A DNA stretch of 64,000 nt from assembly GCA_963989385.1 (NCBI GenBank), contig OZ022502.1, positions 53,499,454-53,563,453 on the forward strand, written 5' to 3'. Both the position numbers and the translations under genes were made by a program. The stretch comes from Ctena decussata (Eukaryota; Mollusca; Bivalvia; Lucinida; Lucinidae). The notes under the pieces are model-generated. The model was not told the origin of the DNA, made no database searches, and saw nothing but the letters and a program-made list of their open reading frames with translations. Positions 1 to 12,189 of this stretch are shown here, one piece after another. Position 1 is the first letter of the stretch; every line of letters starts with the position of its first letter.

Positions 1-565
1 GGACCCACATATATTTAGTAGGCATTAGCTAAGTACATTGTATTTGTTTGTCAGATATTTTGTCAGTTGCCACTTGTTTTTTTTATGTTGTTGTTGTTGT
101 TGTTTTCATTAGTTGCGTATTTTGCGTAGCTACATTATTATGGAGAAATCCCAAAGAGCTCCACCTGGAGGCGTGTCTTTCTGTCTGTCCATCGGAAAAC
201 ATTCCCATTTCATAGCTTTAAAACGCCGAAGAAACTTTGCACAAATATTCGCATAGCATAATCAGAGGATGTGAAAAAAATATAATCGTAACTTCATTTC
301 TGGCGCAGCAATGCCTTTTGAAAGTCACGAATTTTTCAATTTGCGATTTTCTTAATAATTTTCGTTTTACTACTTTTATTTATTTATTCATTTATTTATT
401 TATTTTTCTACTACATAATCAGATCATGAGTTTGTTGCCAAAAGAAGGAAACACGCAAGAAAATTAGCGGAAATTGAGTCTGCTCATAAGCAGAGATCCT
501 ACTTGCAAATCACCAACGGTCAAATTAAGGATTCCTTGTTATAAGAGGAACCCTGGTAGCTCATT
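1..565. other. AT-rich non-coding stretch with microsatellites
   Basis: No gene is recognisable. A TGT-type trinucleotide run lies near 85-105 and a TTTA/ATTT run near 376-407. The 76-residue frame over 237-467 is translated low-complexity DNA and is not supported as a gene. Confidence 0.6.
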
Positions 566-655
566 GGAGCCCTCGTAGCTAAGTGGGTTTAGCGCTGGTC
601 TGCTGATCTAACGGTCCCACAGAAGTTTGGGTTCCATTGCACACAGGCTTTCGCT
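566..655 (+). repeat. SINE-B fragment, tRNA-like head
   Basis: The text starts GGAGCCCTCGTAGCTAAGTG and continues through a degenerate tRNA-like box into the TTCCATTGCACACAG tract typical of the SINE-B copies at 21101, 23408 and 53772. It is diverged and lacks the 3' tail. Confidence 0.55.
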
Positions 656-796
656 TTTATTTGTTTGACGCTTTTTTAAGCATTTGAAAATCTTTAACAG
701 TTCTATAGAAGAAAGAAAAGGCAAATAAAAAACACCTGTTCATTTTATCAGTATATCGCTAGAAATACCAGCATGGCTCTGTTTGTCTTTTCAATA

Positions 797-1010
797 CAGT
801 GGGCTCTCGTTATCTCAAGCACTTATATTTCAAAATACCCTCTTATTCACAGAACATAGTTTAGGCGCAATCCCTGTTTTATGAACATAACAGCTCCTGT
901 TATCTCGAACTACTGGTGCCTCGGGATAAGTTTTCTTGGATAAGAAAATCTACTTTGAGATCTTAGTAGTTTGAGATGCACTTCGACTTTGAGATATCGA
1001 GAGTTGACTG
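797..1010. mobile_element. pogo/Tigger-like (Tc1/mariner) MITE
   Basis: A 214-bp non-autonomous element has imperfect terminal inverted repeats beginning CAGTGGGCTCTCGTTATCTC and ending in the reverse complement of CAGTCAACTCTCGATATCTC. It is flanked by TA on both sides (795-796 and 1011-1012). CAGT-starting TIRs containing CTCGTTATCTCGA with a TA target duplication are characteristic of pogo/Tigger elements (family knowledge). No transposase frame is present. Confidence 0.75.
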
Positions 1011-1239
1011 TATATCTCTATTGATATCAGAATGTATCTTGTATAGTTTTGCGAAAGTATAAGCCAGTAACATGATTGTCATGGGTTACTGGAATTGAGT
1101 GTATACCTCCATTTAGTTGTATTTGTGTTCAGTCATACAGCCAGTTTTACCGTTAGTCAGTCTTGTCTATTTCGACCTCACATTACATTTTACACATGTA
1201 AGGAGAGAAATGAATAAACTTGTAAACTAAACTTGTAAA

Positions 1240-1303
1240 CAGAAAACCAGGCAAGCCTCGCCATTCCTACGTTGTTTCTGGTCTCGCCTGATTAACTTGA
1301 TAC
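1240..1303 (-). repeat. Half-copy of the core palindrome found at 40710
   Basis: Read on the minus strand this matches the left half of the palindrome at 40710-40843, including its GGCGAGGCTTGCC core, then stops. Only one arm is present. Confidence 0.7.
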
Positions 1304-1689
1304 CGGAACAAAACAGAGCATATACCAAAAACCCTAACATTATTTTCTCTATTGGAATGCTACGTATAGGAAGCTCTCTTTCCTGTCACGACTCAACAGT
1401 GACCGTTTCTTATAATATTCGAAAATAGACTTGTGGTATCTTTATTATCAATGTAATATGCATTTTTTGTTATGCAATTAAATTAAACGAGTCATATAAG
1501 CGGACATGTTGTCATTTCTCTTACGTTTTTATTCTCATTCTGTCTTAGTTAATGCTCTTATTATCCCCGCCTGGAAGGTTTAAATTCAATATAATGACAT
1601 GCATTACCATAGGCAGATGGTTAAGTACTGTCAGTCATTTTGGCATTATAAATAAGGAATGGAATGCAGTGGTATTATATTGTATGGTG

Positions 1690-1857
1690 AGTAAGTGACT
1701 GAACTTGGCTTTACTGTCCCACCAACGACTAGGTCATAGGGAGCCGGGACCTCTGTTTAAAAGTTATCCGAAAGACCGAAGAAGCGGGGAATCGATCTTG
1801 CAACCACTGGATAGGTAGTCCAGCGTGTTATCCGCTTCATTACCGCCGCTCCTTTTA
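1690..1857 (-). repeat. tRNA-derived SINE head, third family
   Basis: On the minus strand, starting near 1857, a tRNA-like head GGAGCGGCGGTAATGAAGCG is followed by TGGACT...TCCAG and GATCGATTCC boxes. Next comes a non-tRNA body with CCTATGACCTAGTCGTTGG. It resembles an RNA polymerase III promoter. Copy boundaries are uncertain. Confidence 0.4.
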
Positions 1858-2039
1858 TGGCATGGACTGGACTGACATTGCTGATCTTTTCAAATTCATT
1901 CCACTGATTTGGGTATGAAAACTTACAGGAAATAATTTGCTCCCTCAGAGTAGCAAATCCTTGCATGTAAGATTTTCCTTCCAGGCTGTCAGAGCAAATT
2001 GTAGCCAATGAACTATAGATTATCTCATCTATTCCACCC

Positions 2040-3400
2040 TACTACATTTTCTTCCAGATTTTATACCCGCAACTTCGGAGAAGTTGAGGGGCATATTGGT
2101 TTGGACATGTCCGTCCATCCGCCCGTCCGTCTGTCCGTCCGTAACGCTTTTGGGCAGCTGGGAAACTCAAGAACAATTAATGCTAGGATCTTGAAATTTT
2201 ATTTGTGGCATGAACATGAAAAATAAGCGGACCCGTATTTTTTTCTTTTCTCCGCCATATTTCCAGAGTTATGCCCCTTTTTCGACTTAGTCAATGGAAC
2301 CTTTGTGAACAAAATATCTCAAGAATCCCTTTATGCTAGAATCGTGTAATTTTGCAGGAAGACATTGCCCAAGGTGTAGATGAACTGATTAACTTTTGAA
2401 AAAAAAAATCGTGAATTTTTGACCAAGTTATAGCCCTTTTTCAACTTAGTACATTGTAAGCCTATATAACCGTTCGAACAAAGTATCTCGAGAACCCCTG
2501 ATGCTAGGATCATAATATTTTGCAGAAAGATATTGTCCAAGGTGTACATGACCTGATTAACATTTGAAAAAAGGTGAATTTTTGATTGAGTCATGCCCCT
2601 TTTTCGACTTAGTGCATTGAAGCCTATGGTACAAAGCCGACCTTAATTATAATTTTTTTCTCCACCTGTCTTATCTTTCAGGATCAATGTCCGTTTTTCG
2701 ACTTTGTCATTTTATATAGGAGCAACCTTGTGAACAAAATATCTGAAGACCCGCTGAAGCTAGGATCCTGATACTATCATACAGTCGCAGACCAAGGTGT
2801 AGAGGACCAAATCAACTTTTGAGCATATTTTGTAACTTTTTGGTTAAGTTATTCCCCCTTTTTGGACATAGACATAGACCATAGGAACAAGCTTGTGAAC
2901 AAAATATCTGAAGAGCCGCATAAGCTAAGATCCTTATATATGGCATACAAGCTTGGACCAAGGTGTAGATGAAGTGATTAATTTTGAGCCTTTATCGAAA
3001 ATTTTTGGTTGAGTTATTCCCCTTTTTCGGACAAAGACTTTTTGTATATGAACAAACTTTTGAACAAAATATCTGAAGAACAGCATAAGCTAGGATCCTT
3101 ATACATGTACTTGGTATGGAGATGTGGACCAAGGTGTAGATGACCTGACCAACTTTTGAGCCTATTTCATAATTTTTTGGTAGATTTTTTTTCCATTTTC
3201 TGACATAGACATTTTGTATACAAAGAAGCTATAGGAATGACTTTGTGAACAAAATATTTGAAGAGCTGCTAAGCTATGTTCCTTATACTTGGCATACAGT
3301 TACAGTATAAGATGTACATGAACCGATTAAACCCCCTTTCTGACTTAAACATTATGGGATGAACCTTCTTTAGAGGCAAGCATAGGGTTGGGGGCATAGT
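2040..3400. repeat. Divergent tandem-repeat element with (GTCC)n edge
   Basis: A GAAGTTGAGG hairpin and a GTCC-rich microsatellite (about 2106-2142) lead into six or seven diverged units of roughly 165-180 bp, one spacing being about 250. Each carries a segment like AACAAAATATCTCAAGAA, then GCTAGGATC, then CCAAGGTGTAGATGA. The recurring landmark lies near 2311, 2482, 2730, 2902, 3068 and 3250. The short frames are translated repeat. The layout parallels 12640-13290 and 63242-64000. Confidence 0.75.
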
Positions 3401-4569
3401 GTTTCATAAACACATTTTCTAGTTAAACTATATCCAGTCATTTGGCGACATTTTTACTCTCGTCATGATAGAGTAGCTGGACCATGCACTTTATCGAGAA
3501 AAGCTGTTTTAGCCACACTGAGAAATGCGAATGCCCAGTGCCATGCGCAGGTGCGTAGTTCTGTCAAGGCATGGACATGTCGCTGTTCAGAATCTTATTC
3601 ACTTTAGTATTCGCTGGCCCTTTTAAACCGACGTAAGGATGCCCCCACACACCTTCCTCTCCAACTTCCGTGCTTTCACAGCAATCTGTGCTAAAGGAAA
3701 CTTCGTCGATAGCTTTATAATGCCATATCTCTTCTACAACTTAAGGTGTATGGAGACATCGACATTTTCTTCAGCCATGTTTAAGGGAAGAATACTTCTG
3801 TGACTTCCTGTGAGCTGCCCTGTGCAATGAAACCCTTCCTATTCCTGCAGACGCAAATTCCTTCCTTTAGGAGGTGACCATTTTAAAAAAGGAGCCAAAC
3901 ATAAAATTTCAGGGGTTGTTTTACCTTTAAATTTACCCATTTGCCTTATCCCACACGGTCTAATTAATTATTGCCTAGAGTAGCATCTAAAAGGCCTGAC
4001 CAGACTGTGCATGTGAAAAGACTGTTCTTGTCATGGTTCGTTTGCTTTATGGGAGCGCCCGCGTGGACCGAGTGATTAGCACTCCTGACATTGCATCACA
4101 CGACCAGGGGTTCGATGTAAATTTCGTTTTAGTAGAAATCAGCATTTTTCAAACAAGTATTTTTAACCCACTGATGCCTAGCGACCCATAAATAGGACAT
4201 GGGCAAACAGTGCAGACTCAGACCAGGCGCCGCAACATGCAGCATCTGATAATGGTCTACACTGTTAATACAAGACAAATGGGCTTTTTCTATTAAGTCT
4301 AATAAAATCATCGTTGCCGCCAAAACTTGACTTGATCTCTGTATGGAAGAGCGCATATGTCATGGAATTGTTATTCACCTGTCAGAAGATTTAGTTACAT
4401 TAAAAATGTTATTATTTGCACTTTGCATTTAGTTTTAAATATGTTTTTCACTTTAACGCTGTAATGATTGATAGAGTTAAGCAGAACGCGAGAAACGCAA
4501 ATGCCGATGGCTTGAGAAAAAAAAAGATTTTATGGTGCGAAAAGTCTTTCGTAGTGAAAAAAGTAGTAA
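3400..4569. other. Non-coding stretch, one tRNA-like fragment
   Basis: No coding region is supported. A tRNA-like head (GGGAGCGCCCGCGTGGACCG, near 4051-4115) suggests another SINE remnant. A CAGTGCAGACTCAGACC segment near 4208-4225 is related to the hairpin repeats at 31040 and 40085. Confidence 0.45.
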
Positions 4570-4578
4570 GGCTGTACT

Positions 4579-5286
4579 CGGTGCGTAAATTTACCGGAAC
4601 GGACCTAATTACCGGGTCGGACCGGAACGGACCCTTATTATTCATATTTCCAGCCGATTTTTGAGATATTTTGATACAATCTACACGCGCAGATTAATTC
4701 AAGGCCCTACCTATGACTAACATGTATTATCTTAACTTGCAACCCCTGATTTTGATTTGACAATATCTGATAAGGACTATTGGCGAAACAAATGTCTGTC
4801 CGTCAGATAAATTGACGACTTATTGAAACATGATAATGGTGCTAACTGTACAATCGATATACAAAGTTTCCCTCTATACATTTAGACCACTGTAATTTAA
4901 AGCTGAAACACAATAGCTCTACATATTTTCTATGGCTGAAATGTTGGTCATGATACTATGGAACAAAAATTCGGGAATTTTTGTGTTTTTCATTCGCTCC
5001 AAGTCTTGGAAGAAAGATAACCAGATTTTTGTATAAGATTATATGATTTTAAGATGAAACGCATATGCGTGGGGTATTAAGAGGCCTACCCATGGCGCAA
5101 AATACTCAAAGAGTATTTTGACTAATATCTCTAATTGATTTGCGCTAGATGGCATACAGAATATGTATTAATATTAAATAAGAGTTATTTAATATATTTA
5201 CTGAAGATAGGGGAAAACGGGTCCGTTCCGGTGTCCGTTCCGGTAATTCAGTCCATTCCGGTCCGTTCCGGTAAATTTACGCACCC
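4579..5286. mobile_element. MULE-like non-autonomous element with 9-bp TSD
   Basis: Long inverted termini begin GGTGCGTAAATTTACCGGAA and continue with repeated CCGGAACGGACC blocks. They bracket 708 bp. The 9-bp direct repeat GGCTGTACT stands at 4570-4578 and again at 5287-5295, so removing the element restores a continuous target. Nine-bp duplications with long TIRs are typical of Mutator-like elements (family knowledge). No transposase frame survives. Confidence 0.7.
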
Positions 5287-5299
5287 GGCTGTACTGAAC

Positions 5300-6095
5300 C
5301 GGGTAAAACACAGTACCGTATCATCGGAAGCATATCGGAATGTACCGAAGAATGTCAATAATTTACGGACCAGTCTGGTTTCTCGCCATAGTGGATAACC
5401 CCAACATAAGGATACTGTTATTCAATAATAATATCAGACATATTTACAGCATTTTGAACTTAGCCAATTTTTATTTTGTTACTATGACATAGCGACAGGG
5501 TTTTGAACTTGAATTTTTTCAATCACAGTAAAAATTTCTCATAGATACCCCATTAGATTTGGTCCTTATTTACATTTTAATTATTAAAGGCGTATAGTGT
5601 ATTTAAAACATTGAGTGCAGATAATTTTGCGGGACGTATTCTGAAACCTTGCCTGCAGCCAGTTTCTTATTTCAACAGATATAAAAAAAATATATTATTT
5701 GTTTCAAATATGTCTTCTTTCACTTCGTCTTATATCTTTTTTTTAAAGATATTTCTTGTGATAAAATAAAACGATACAAATAAACTAAGCCAGACACCCC
5801 TTAATTCGCAGGTGGACTCATCCGTTTGATTGGGATCATAGAATAGTCCACTGGGCATAAATGGACTGAGTGGAATACCCAGCCCAGGGCTCATAATATC
5901 CTGGTCTAAATCTGAACAAAAGAGCTAGCCCAATTCAACGTTTGTTTTGACGTTGAATCAACGCTGATACAATGTTGATTGAATGTTGTGAGATAGTGGG
6001 AGGGTTTCCTAGCTGATAAAAAAGACAATGTTGAAGGACAGGTCGCGAAATATTTCTTCACGACGGCGAAGCTGGAGTGAATAAATATTTGCATT
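5300..6095. other. No gene seen
   Basis: AT-rich non-coding DNA. There is no long frame, no strong inverted repeat and no recognised element. Confidence 0.5.
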
Positions 6096-6099
6096 TGCC

Positions 6100-6260
6100 C
6101 GCTGATGGATTGAGTGATGAAATTCGATTTTACGAAATTTTCAGCACTATTTCAATGTCAGTCATATCAGGACGATGGGAGGGTGATAATAAGGGCTGTG
6201 TGCAATGGACCCCGGTTTACGGTAGCAAAGATTTCCGCATCCAGCAAGAATCAAGTACTG
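6100..6260 (-). repeat. SINE-B partial copy
   Basis: The minus strand carries the SINE-B body: tracts complementary to GTCATATCAGGACGATGGG and GTGTGCAATGGACCCCGG. The tRNA head is degenerate. A short direct repeat (GCAAGAATCAAGTACT, twice) follows at about 6245-6277. Confidence 0.6.
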
Positions 6261-6756
6261 CAAGAATCAAGTACTGCATCGCGAGGTCAGCAGGAATCTT
6301 CCAGATAATACATGCTCTTGTTAATCGGCCATTCTGATATTTTACAGAATGAAAATCGACGACTGTTGCGACGTTTTCTCAAAGACCATCCCAAGGCGGG
6401 CGTCGACAAAGATAAATCTTTACATCCGACGTCCTCTTAGTGCCAGTTTGCACGCCGCGACTTGATTTATCTCAAATGTTCACACAATGCCGCATTCCAA
6501 TCTCAACAGAGATGTTAAAAAAAACGATTAACGCACCTCACTGACCGTATTCAGAAGCTTGTTATATAAGCCAGGACCTTCATATAGAAAATATGGGTTA
6601 TTTAACACACCCTATTTGCTATGTAACAAAATACTTCCGCTAAAGAAGTTTTATCCGCAAGCTGGCATACAAGAAAGGCCTGTTATGTCTGTTTTCAGAT
6701 AAAATGTGGGAGTCCAAATGTTACAAAGAACCTAAACTGTGCTGGAAAAATATCAG

Positions 6757-6978
6757 GGGCCGTATTCATAAAACGACTTAAGTGGTTGCTATGCTGTTGC
6801 TAAGGCTAAATTTCTTTGATGGAGATTCCCTACAACTATGAAATTTGCTCTGGAGGAACAGTCTTGCTAAGACTGTTCCTCCAGACCAAATTTCATAGTT
6901 GTAGGGAATCTCCTTTGTAGATATTTTAGCCTTAGCAACCGCATAGCAACGACTAAAGTGGCTTTATGAATACGGCCC
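6757..6978. mobile_element. Foldback MITE, GGGGCCGTATTCATAAA family
   Basis: A nearly complete palindrome of about 222 bp. The left end is GGGGCCGTATTCATAAAACG and the right end its complement. The centre is GGAACAGTC...GACTGTTCC. A second copy lies at 29881-30103. It is non-coding, and transcripts would form one long hairpin. No clear target duplication can be read. Confidence 0.85.
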
Positions 6979-6989
6979 GAGCATGGTAA

Positions 6990-8125
6990 TCAGAAAAATT
7001 GCTCCCGACTTACCCTATTCAAAGTAGATAGGAAGGCAATAATCAGGATCCGACACAATCGATATCGATATCCTGCCCTGAACACCAACTGGGAGTAGAA
7101 AACAATCTTTACACGCTAGACTCACCTATCCACCGACCACATGACTCGAAATGACGTCGTTCTGACTTCGATGACGCCATTACGTAGCAGCGAAGTAGCA
7201 GTACGACGTCGTTACGATGTAAGTTGTCTACCGGGTACTGCGGTTATTGGGTTATAAGACGACGGTCTCCTTCGTCGAAAACCACCCCAAATTCTAGATC
7301 CGTTGAGTAATTGGGGGAATTCCATCTTAAAGTAAAAGCACACTTCGTCAAGACAGATTTTGGAGTCTTTTACGACGGGGAAAGCCCCGTTAGATAACCG
7401 CATTATTATGGTAAAGTATCGATTTCGGAAGTATACAACCTAGTTTAAAACAGTGGTTGGAAACCACACCATTGACTGAGAAAAAAACTACACTATTTGC
7501 CATTCCATTTGCATCTTTGGACGTATAACTGTATTATGAAATCAAAGTGCTACATTTCCGGACGAATGCAGTAATAACATTTATATTTGGTGTCCCAATT
7601 ATTAAGATTTATACGGCATATAGTGAGCGACACATTTTAGACATTGGTGAGTTCGTCTAAGTTGTAGGCGGGACAACAATCTAGAAGACAGTGCAGAATA
7701 AATAAATGACCCTAGATGACAACAGAGTATCCTAGATTTTCATTTACATGAGGTCACCTGAGGTTATCGTTTAAGTTGTCACTATTAATATACTGCTCCC
7801 GAGGAAGCTGTTCTTATTACTTATGCAGTCTTTCATAGCAGATGGATGTAAAGCCATAAAAATGTAAACAAATGACTTGCGTTGTGGTCTTAAGATATTT
7901 TCCTTATAAATCACTGGGAGACAGGACGTATTTAAGCACTGCACTTCCCTTCTCAACGTAAATAAAAGCATATGAAAAATAAAGCTGTCAAAATTTGATG
8001 AGCGTGTGGTCCAGTGCTTGAAAGATATTTTATGGCTCTTATATAACTGTTACCTATGTCTTGTAGTAGTAAAACCTGCCTTATGCTATACCTATTGTCT
8101 CTGTACTTTGATTCACTAGCATCTG
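6990..8125. other. No gene seen
   Basis: Non-coding DNA. Short frames near 7212-7403 and 7771-7971 show no domain or conserved pattern. Confidence 0.45.
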
Positions 8126-8127
8126 TA

Positions 8128-8575
8128 AATTCACTAAATTTAAAGAGTAACTACACTTCAGGAACTGACTGAATCAGATCCCAAACCCTATCCCCAACAT
8201 CAAAGGGAAAGATTGACAAAGACATCTCAACAAACAATACATTACAAGTGATAAGCCGAGTCAGCAGCTCTTTCCCAAATAGGTGGCAACTCAGCTATCT
8301 TTATTGAACTAAATAATTTAGACCAACAAAAGGGTTACAACAGACTAAGCAAATTATACGAAAAACATTTAACAACTATTTTTACCTATTTTCTATTTTT
8401 ATTATTGAAGGGTTAAAATGAGGACACAATAAATTAAACAGCACCGAACATAAAGCAAATGCAACCGCAACGAAAGTACCGCCTTGGGACGGTCAGTAAT
8501 AACTACGGGGGTGGGGTGGGGTGGGCAGGGTTAAACCGGTTTTACTGGGCCCAAACCTTCACCCTCACCCTCCGC
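8128..8575 (-). repeat. Dispersed 3' end of Penelope-like element
   Basis: The segment is near-identical to 36930-37355 and recognisably related to 15110-15500, which lies downstream of the RT frame at 15781. Shared marks include ACTGAATCAGATCCCAAACC and CCGCCTTGGGACGGTCAGTA. A 5'-truncated copy that keeps only the 3' end is what target-primed retrotransposition leaves (inference). Confidence 0.6.
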
Positions 8576-8684
8576 AAACCTATTTTGATAATAGAGCCCT
8601 GCTCAACATAATACATGTAATACTGGAAGGCATGAGTAGAATTGTACATAATCGTGTTTTTCATTTTTTTTTTTGTTATAAGAC

Positions 8685-8785
8685 AGGGTTTTCCCTTCCA
8701 AATAATCTCAAAGATCTAGACCCGTCTTACAAGACGGGTCTTGATCTTTGGGTTTATATTGGAAGACAAAACTCCATTTAATAGA
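8685..8785. repeat. Palindrome with CCCGTCTTACAAGACGGG centre
   Basis: Imperfect arms (TTCCAAATAATCTCAAAGAT and its approximate complement) flank a perfect GACCCGTCTTACAAGACGGGTC-type centre. It belongs to the general class of palindromes seen repeatedly in this window. Confidence 0.6.
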
Positions 8786-8961
8786 CGAATTACACAAGAT
8801 GTTTTGCATATTTACAGTAATTTTGGCAGAATTAACTCCCGTCTTATGACCGAATAAAAACCAAACATTGCTCCACATGATGGCATGATACACTCGCATT
8901 TTTAGCCCTTTTAGGGTAATAGTTTTTGTGACATTCTATTTGTTTTTGGAGCTGCAAAAAG

Positions 8962-9344
8962 GGATGATGGATGACTAGCGATCTTACGCCCTTTTCAACA
9001 GCATTTCAGTCATATCAGGACGATGGACGGATGGTAATGAAGGATTGTGTGCAATGGGACCCTGTTTACGGTTGGAAATATTTCTGCGAGCCCGGGACCG
9101 CTAGGACAGCAGGTCAGCAACTGTCCGTTCCAATACAGAAAGGTTGTTTTCTGATCCTATGTTGTATCTATGTGTTTATGTACATATGTAGCCTATGCTA
9201 TGCCTGTTTACGGTTGGAAATATTTCTGCGAGCCCGGGACCGCTAGGACAGCAGGTCAGCAACTGTCCGTTCCAATATAGAAAGGTTGTTTTCTGATCCT
9301 ATATTGTATCTATGTGTTTATGTATATATGTAGCCTATGCTATG
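8962..9344 (-). repeat. SINE-B copy with a 142-bp tandem duplication
   Basis: A minus-strand SINE-B body runs from 8962. From 9061 a 142-bp stretch including the GAGCCCGGGACCGCTAGGAC segment is repeated almost exactly (9061-9202 and 9203-9344). The high identity suggests a recent local duplication. Confidence 0.75.
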
Positions 9345-9501
9345 TTTACATATTTTGAATAAAATACTGTTTAAACCAATATAGAAAGGTCGGATGTATA
9401 TCCCGTTTGTTGTATTGTATTTTATTTCCGGTATTGTGCTCACTTGGTTGCATTCTACTTTGCTTCCTAATGAAGGATTTGTGTATAATAAATTAATAAC
9501 T

Positions 9502-9704
9502 GAGCCGCAACACGACAAAACCAACAAAGTGGCATGTGCACCCAGCTGAGACTGAGGTCAGCCTTGGTGTCCGCTCAATCTGATCTGAGTTTTCGCTGTC
9601 CGCGTGGAGATGGCTTGTACTCTTAGACTGGGCAGATGACTAGGCTGATCTGAGTCTTCCATAGGCGCACATGATACTTTGTTAGTTTTGTCGTGTCGTG
9701 GCTC
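9502..9704. mobile_element. GAGCC foldback MITE, copy 1 (diverged)
   Basis: Begins GAGCCGCAACACGACAAAAC and ends in the complementary TTTTGTCGTGTCGTGGCTC. It is somewhat shortened relative to other copies. Target duplication is not clear. Confidence 0.85.
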
Positions 9705-10229
9705 TTATGTATTTTGTTTGGCCTTTGGTGTTCGATGTGTTGGTTTACGGGTCCTCTGCATGTGTTGGACTAATTTGGCCTCTTATCGAATTTATGCTCT
9801 TCCCTGTTTCTTCTTCTTCTGGCGATGTCTTTTATTTGGTGTGTTGTGCTCCATCGTTGGGGCCTTTCTTAGATGTCTAATTTTACGTTTTTCCTATTTT
9901 CTTCCCTGTAAGCCAAAGCCTTTGCAAAATAGGATCTACTCTTAAGGGGAAAATATTCCTAAATTCCATTTTTTTTCCTACGAGTTTACACGTACTTAGA
10001 GGGTAGGCAAAAGAACAAGTGTTGCCTCCCCTGAAAGGTACCCATTCATAACTTCATGTTTGCTTCCCTTGGGGACGAAGCCTTTCCAGCATGGATTCAA
10101 CTCTTAAAGGAAAGGATTTGCTCCTAGGGGAGCAAAGGTGGGCAAATTCTCCTTTAAGAGTTGACTCTTATTGAGAAGGGATGCTAAATGAAAATGTCAC
10201 AGGTGTTTCCCCTGCATGTGAACTCATCT
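9705..10229. other. Non-coding, with a small hairpin repeat
   Basis: No gene. A hairpin at about 10088-10153 (AACTCTTAAAGGAAAGGATT against its complement AATTCTCCTTTAAGAGTT) resembles text near 23120 and 28860, so it is probably a dispersed repeat. Confidence 0.5.
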
Positions 10230-10466
10230 GAGCAGCGACGCGACAAAACCAACAATGTGGTTGTGCCCCCAGCGCAGACTCAGATAAGCCTGGACATTCG
10301 CCCAGTTTGATCAGACTCTTCGTTAAGCGCTTAAAGGGTAGCTAAGGGTCTAAGCTACCTCTATGCGGACAGCGACGACTCTGGTCAGACTGGGCGGATG
10401 CCCAGGCTGATCTGAGTCTGCGCTGGGCGCACAACCACATTGTTGGTTTTGTCGTGTCGTGGCTCA
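10230..10466. mobile_element. GAGCC foldback MITE, copy 2
   Basis: About 237 bp, folding end to end. It is flanked by the 4-bp direct repeat ATCT. The central loop (AAGGGTAGCTAAGGGTCTAA) is in the orientation opposite to copy 3. Confidence 0.9.
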
Positions 10467-10639
10467 TCTATCTTAAGTGATTTGCGTTGACCATGATCAG
10501 TCCTCGTGGATGTAGAGACTGACCAGAGACCAGTTGTTCATACCTGATATACTGCATATGTTCTCCTGTTCCAAGTTCAACCTGGCTCAGCTTATGTATG
10601 TCGGCAAATGTAGGCTGAAAAAACAATTTCCATGTTTTC

Positions 10640-11060
10640 AATCCTCACCAAAGGCGGAAGGATATCGTGTCTGCATCTCTGTCCGTGCGTCTGTCTTCCC
10701 GTCGGAGCCATGACTAAGTAACCACTGAACAGAATTTCATGAAACTTAAAAACATTTATACCACTTTTACGCGGCGTTGCACGTAAAGTTTCGTGAAACT
10801 GGCTTTAGTAATGCAGGAGTTGTTGCCCATAAATTAATTTAAAATCAATTAAAAGAGCGATAACTAAATAACCAATTACCGGAATTTCATGATTGCCCTT
10901 GATGTGATTTAAAATCCACAAGACCAGCTTAACTGTGTAATCAATGAGCTTAACTTTATCAAACTTAAACCATTATAATTGATGGCCACTTCGGCAAAGG
11001 ATAAAAAAAATCACTGAATTTGCTTGTCATAGGTCAGGTTTGGCCAAAGTAGTTTTTCCG
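10640..11060. repeat. Copy of the GTCC-edged tandem element (as at 63242)
   Basis: AAAGGCGGAAGGATATCGTG and a GTCC/GTCT run are followed by ACTAAGTAACCACTGAACAG and diverged tandem units. These match 63250-63520 in order and wording, with fewer units. Confidence 0.7.
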
Positions 11061-11346
11061 TGACACGGCTAGTATAGTTTTGCACTGCAGACAGTGGTAA
11101 TAAAAAGCACCTGTTTTAACATAATCCATTTTTGTCAGTTTCATAACAGTTCACGGTAGCTGCCTAGCATGAAAGAAGAAATAAAACAAAAAGTGACAGG
11201 ACTGTCATTAGGGTGGTGTCAGTGTCAAACCTGTACAAGTAATGGATTATTCAGCACAAAGATGTGGCGAAACGATCATCAGTAATGATTTTGATTTGTA
11301 ACACATTATTAATTAACAAGAAAAAGTTATCAATGTAATATCAAAT

Positions 11347-11584
11347 GAGCCGCGACACGTGAAAACCAACAATGTGGTTGTGCGCCTAGCCCAGACTCAG
11401 ATCAGCCTGGGCATCCGCCCAGTCTGATCAGAGTCTTGGCTGTCTGCGTGAAGGTAGCTGAGACCCTTAGCTACCCTTCAAGCGCTAAGCGAAGAGTCTG
11501 ATCAGACTGGGCAGATTCCCTGGCTGATCAGAGTCTGAGTCAGAGTCGCACAACCACATTGTTGGTTTTGTCGTGTCGCGGCCC
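11347..11584. mobile_element. GAGCC foldback MITE, copy 3
   Basis: 238 bp, with GAGCCGCGACACG at one end and CGTGTCGCGGCCC at the other. It is flanked by AAAT on both sides. Confidence 0.9.
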
Positions 11585-12189
11585 AAATGGTCATGACCCC
11601 AACGTCAGGGCAATAGGTCAATCATAGGCATAAAACTAAGTTGTGTTTCAGGTGTTTTTCACCATACCTAATTTTCCCCCCTCCCCCCTCTCCCCTCTCC
11701 GCCGAACCCTAAATTGTTTGAAGTTCGTTTTTTTATCTTAACTCTTCCCTAACTATTAGTAACACATATTCTACCCACCAGTTCCAATATGAAAAGTACG
11801 ATGTACAAGGGCGTTGCTACGTATACGGCAAATACGCAAGTGCGTATTGAAATTTTGTCAAAATTGACAAAATTTAAAAAAACGCACCTGCATATTTGCA
11901 TGCTGAAATTTTATAAATTAGACAAGATTTCATTACCAGTTACCAAAGTGGCTGAAATACTAGCTTTCCTTTCAAGAAGTAGAGCATAAAACATGGTTGT
12001 TCGTATCATGAAATTGCCCCTAGTTACGCCCCTTATGTAGCCTGAAACACACACTCGTATTAAACAAAGTATCATTATCATTATTATTATTTTTTATTTT
12101 TTCTATTTTTTGCGAATGGGTTAAAGGTTTGAGAAAACCACAAGTTTCGTTTTATGAATTTCAGGTATATACAAATGTATATTCTTTTT
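11585..12189. other. Non-coding, low-complexity patches
   Basis: A pyrimidine tract (CCCCTCCCCCCTCTCCCCTC) lies near 11678-11700, with T-rich runs near 12080-12110 and 12185. No supported gene. Confidence 0.5.

Noticed and set aside
4448..4664. Short frames at both ends of the MULE-like element (also 5135-5398)
   Set aside because: They cross the element border and its inverted terminus. No transposase similarity.
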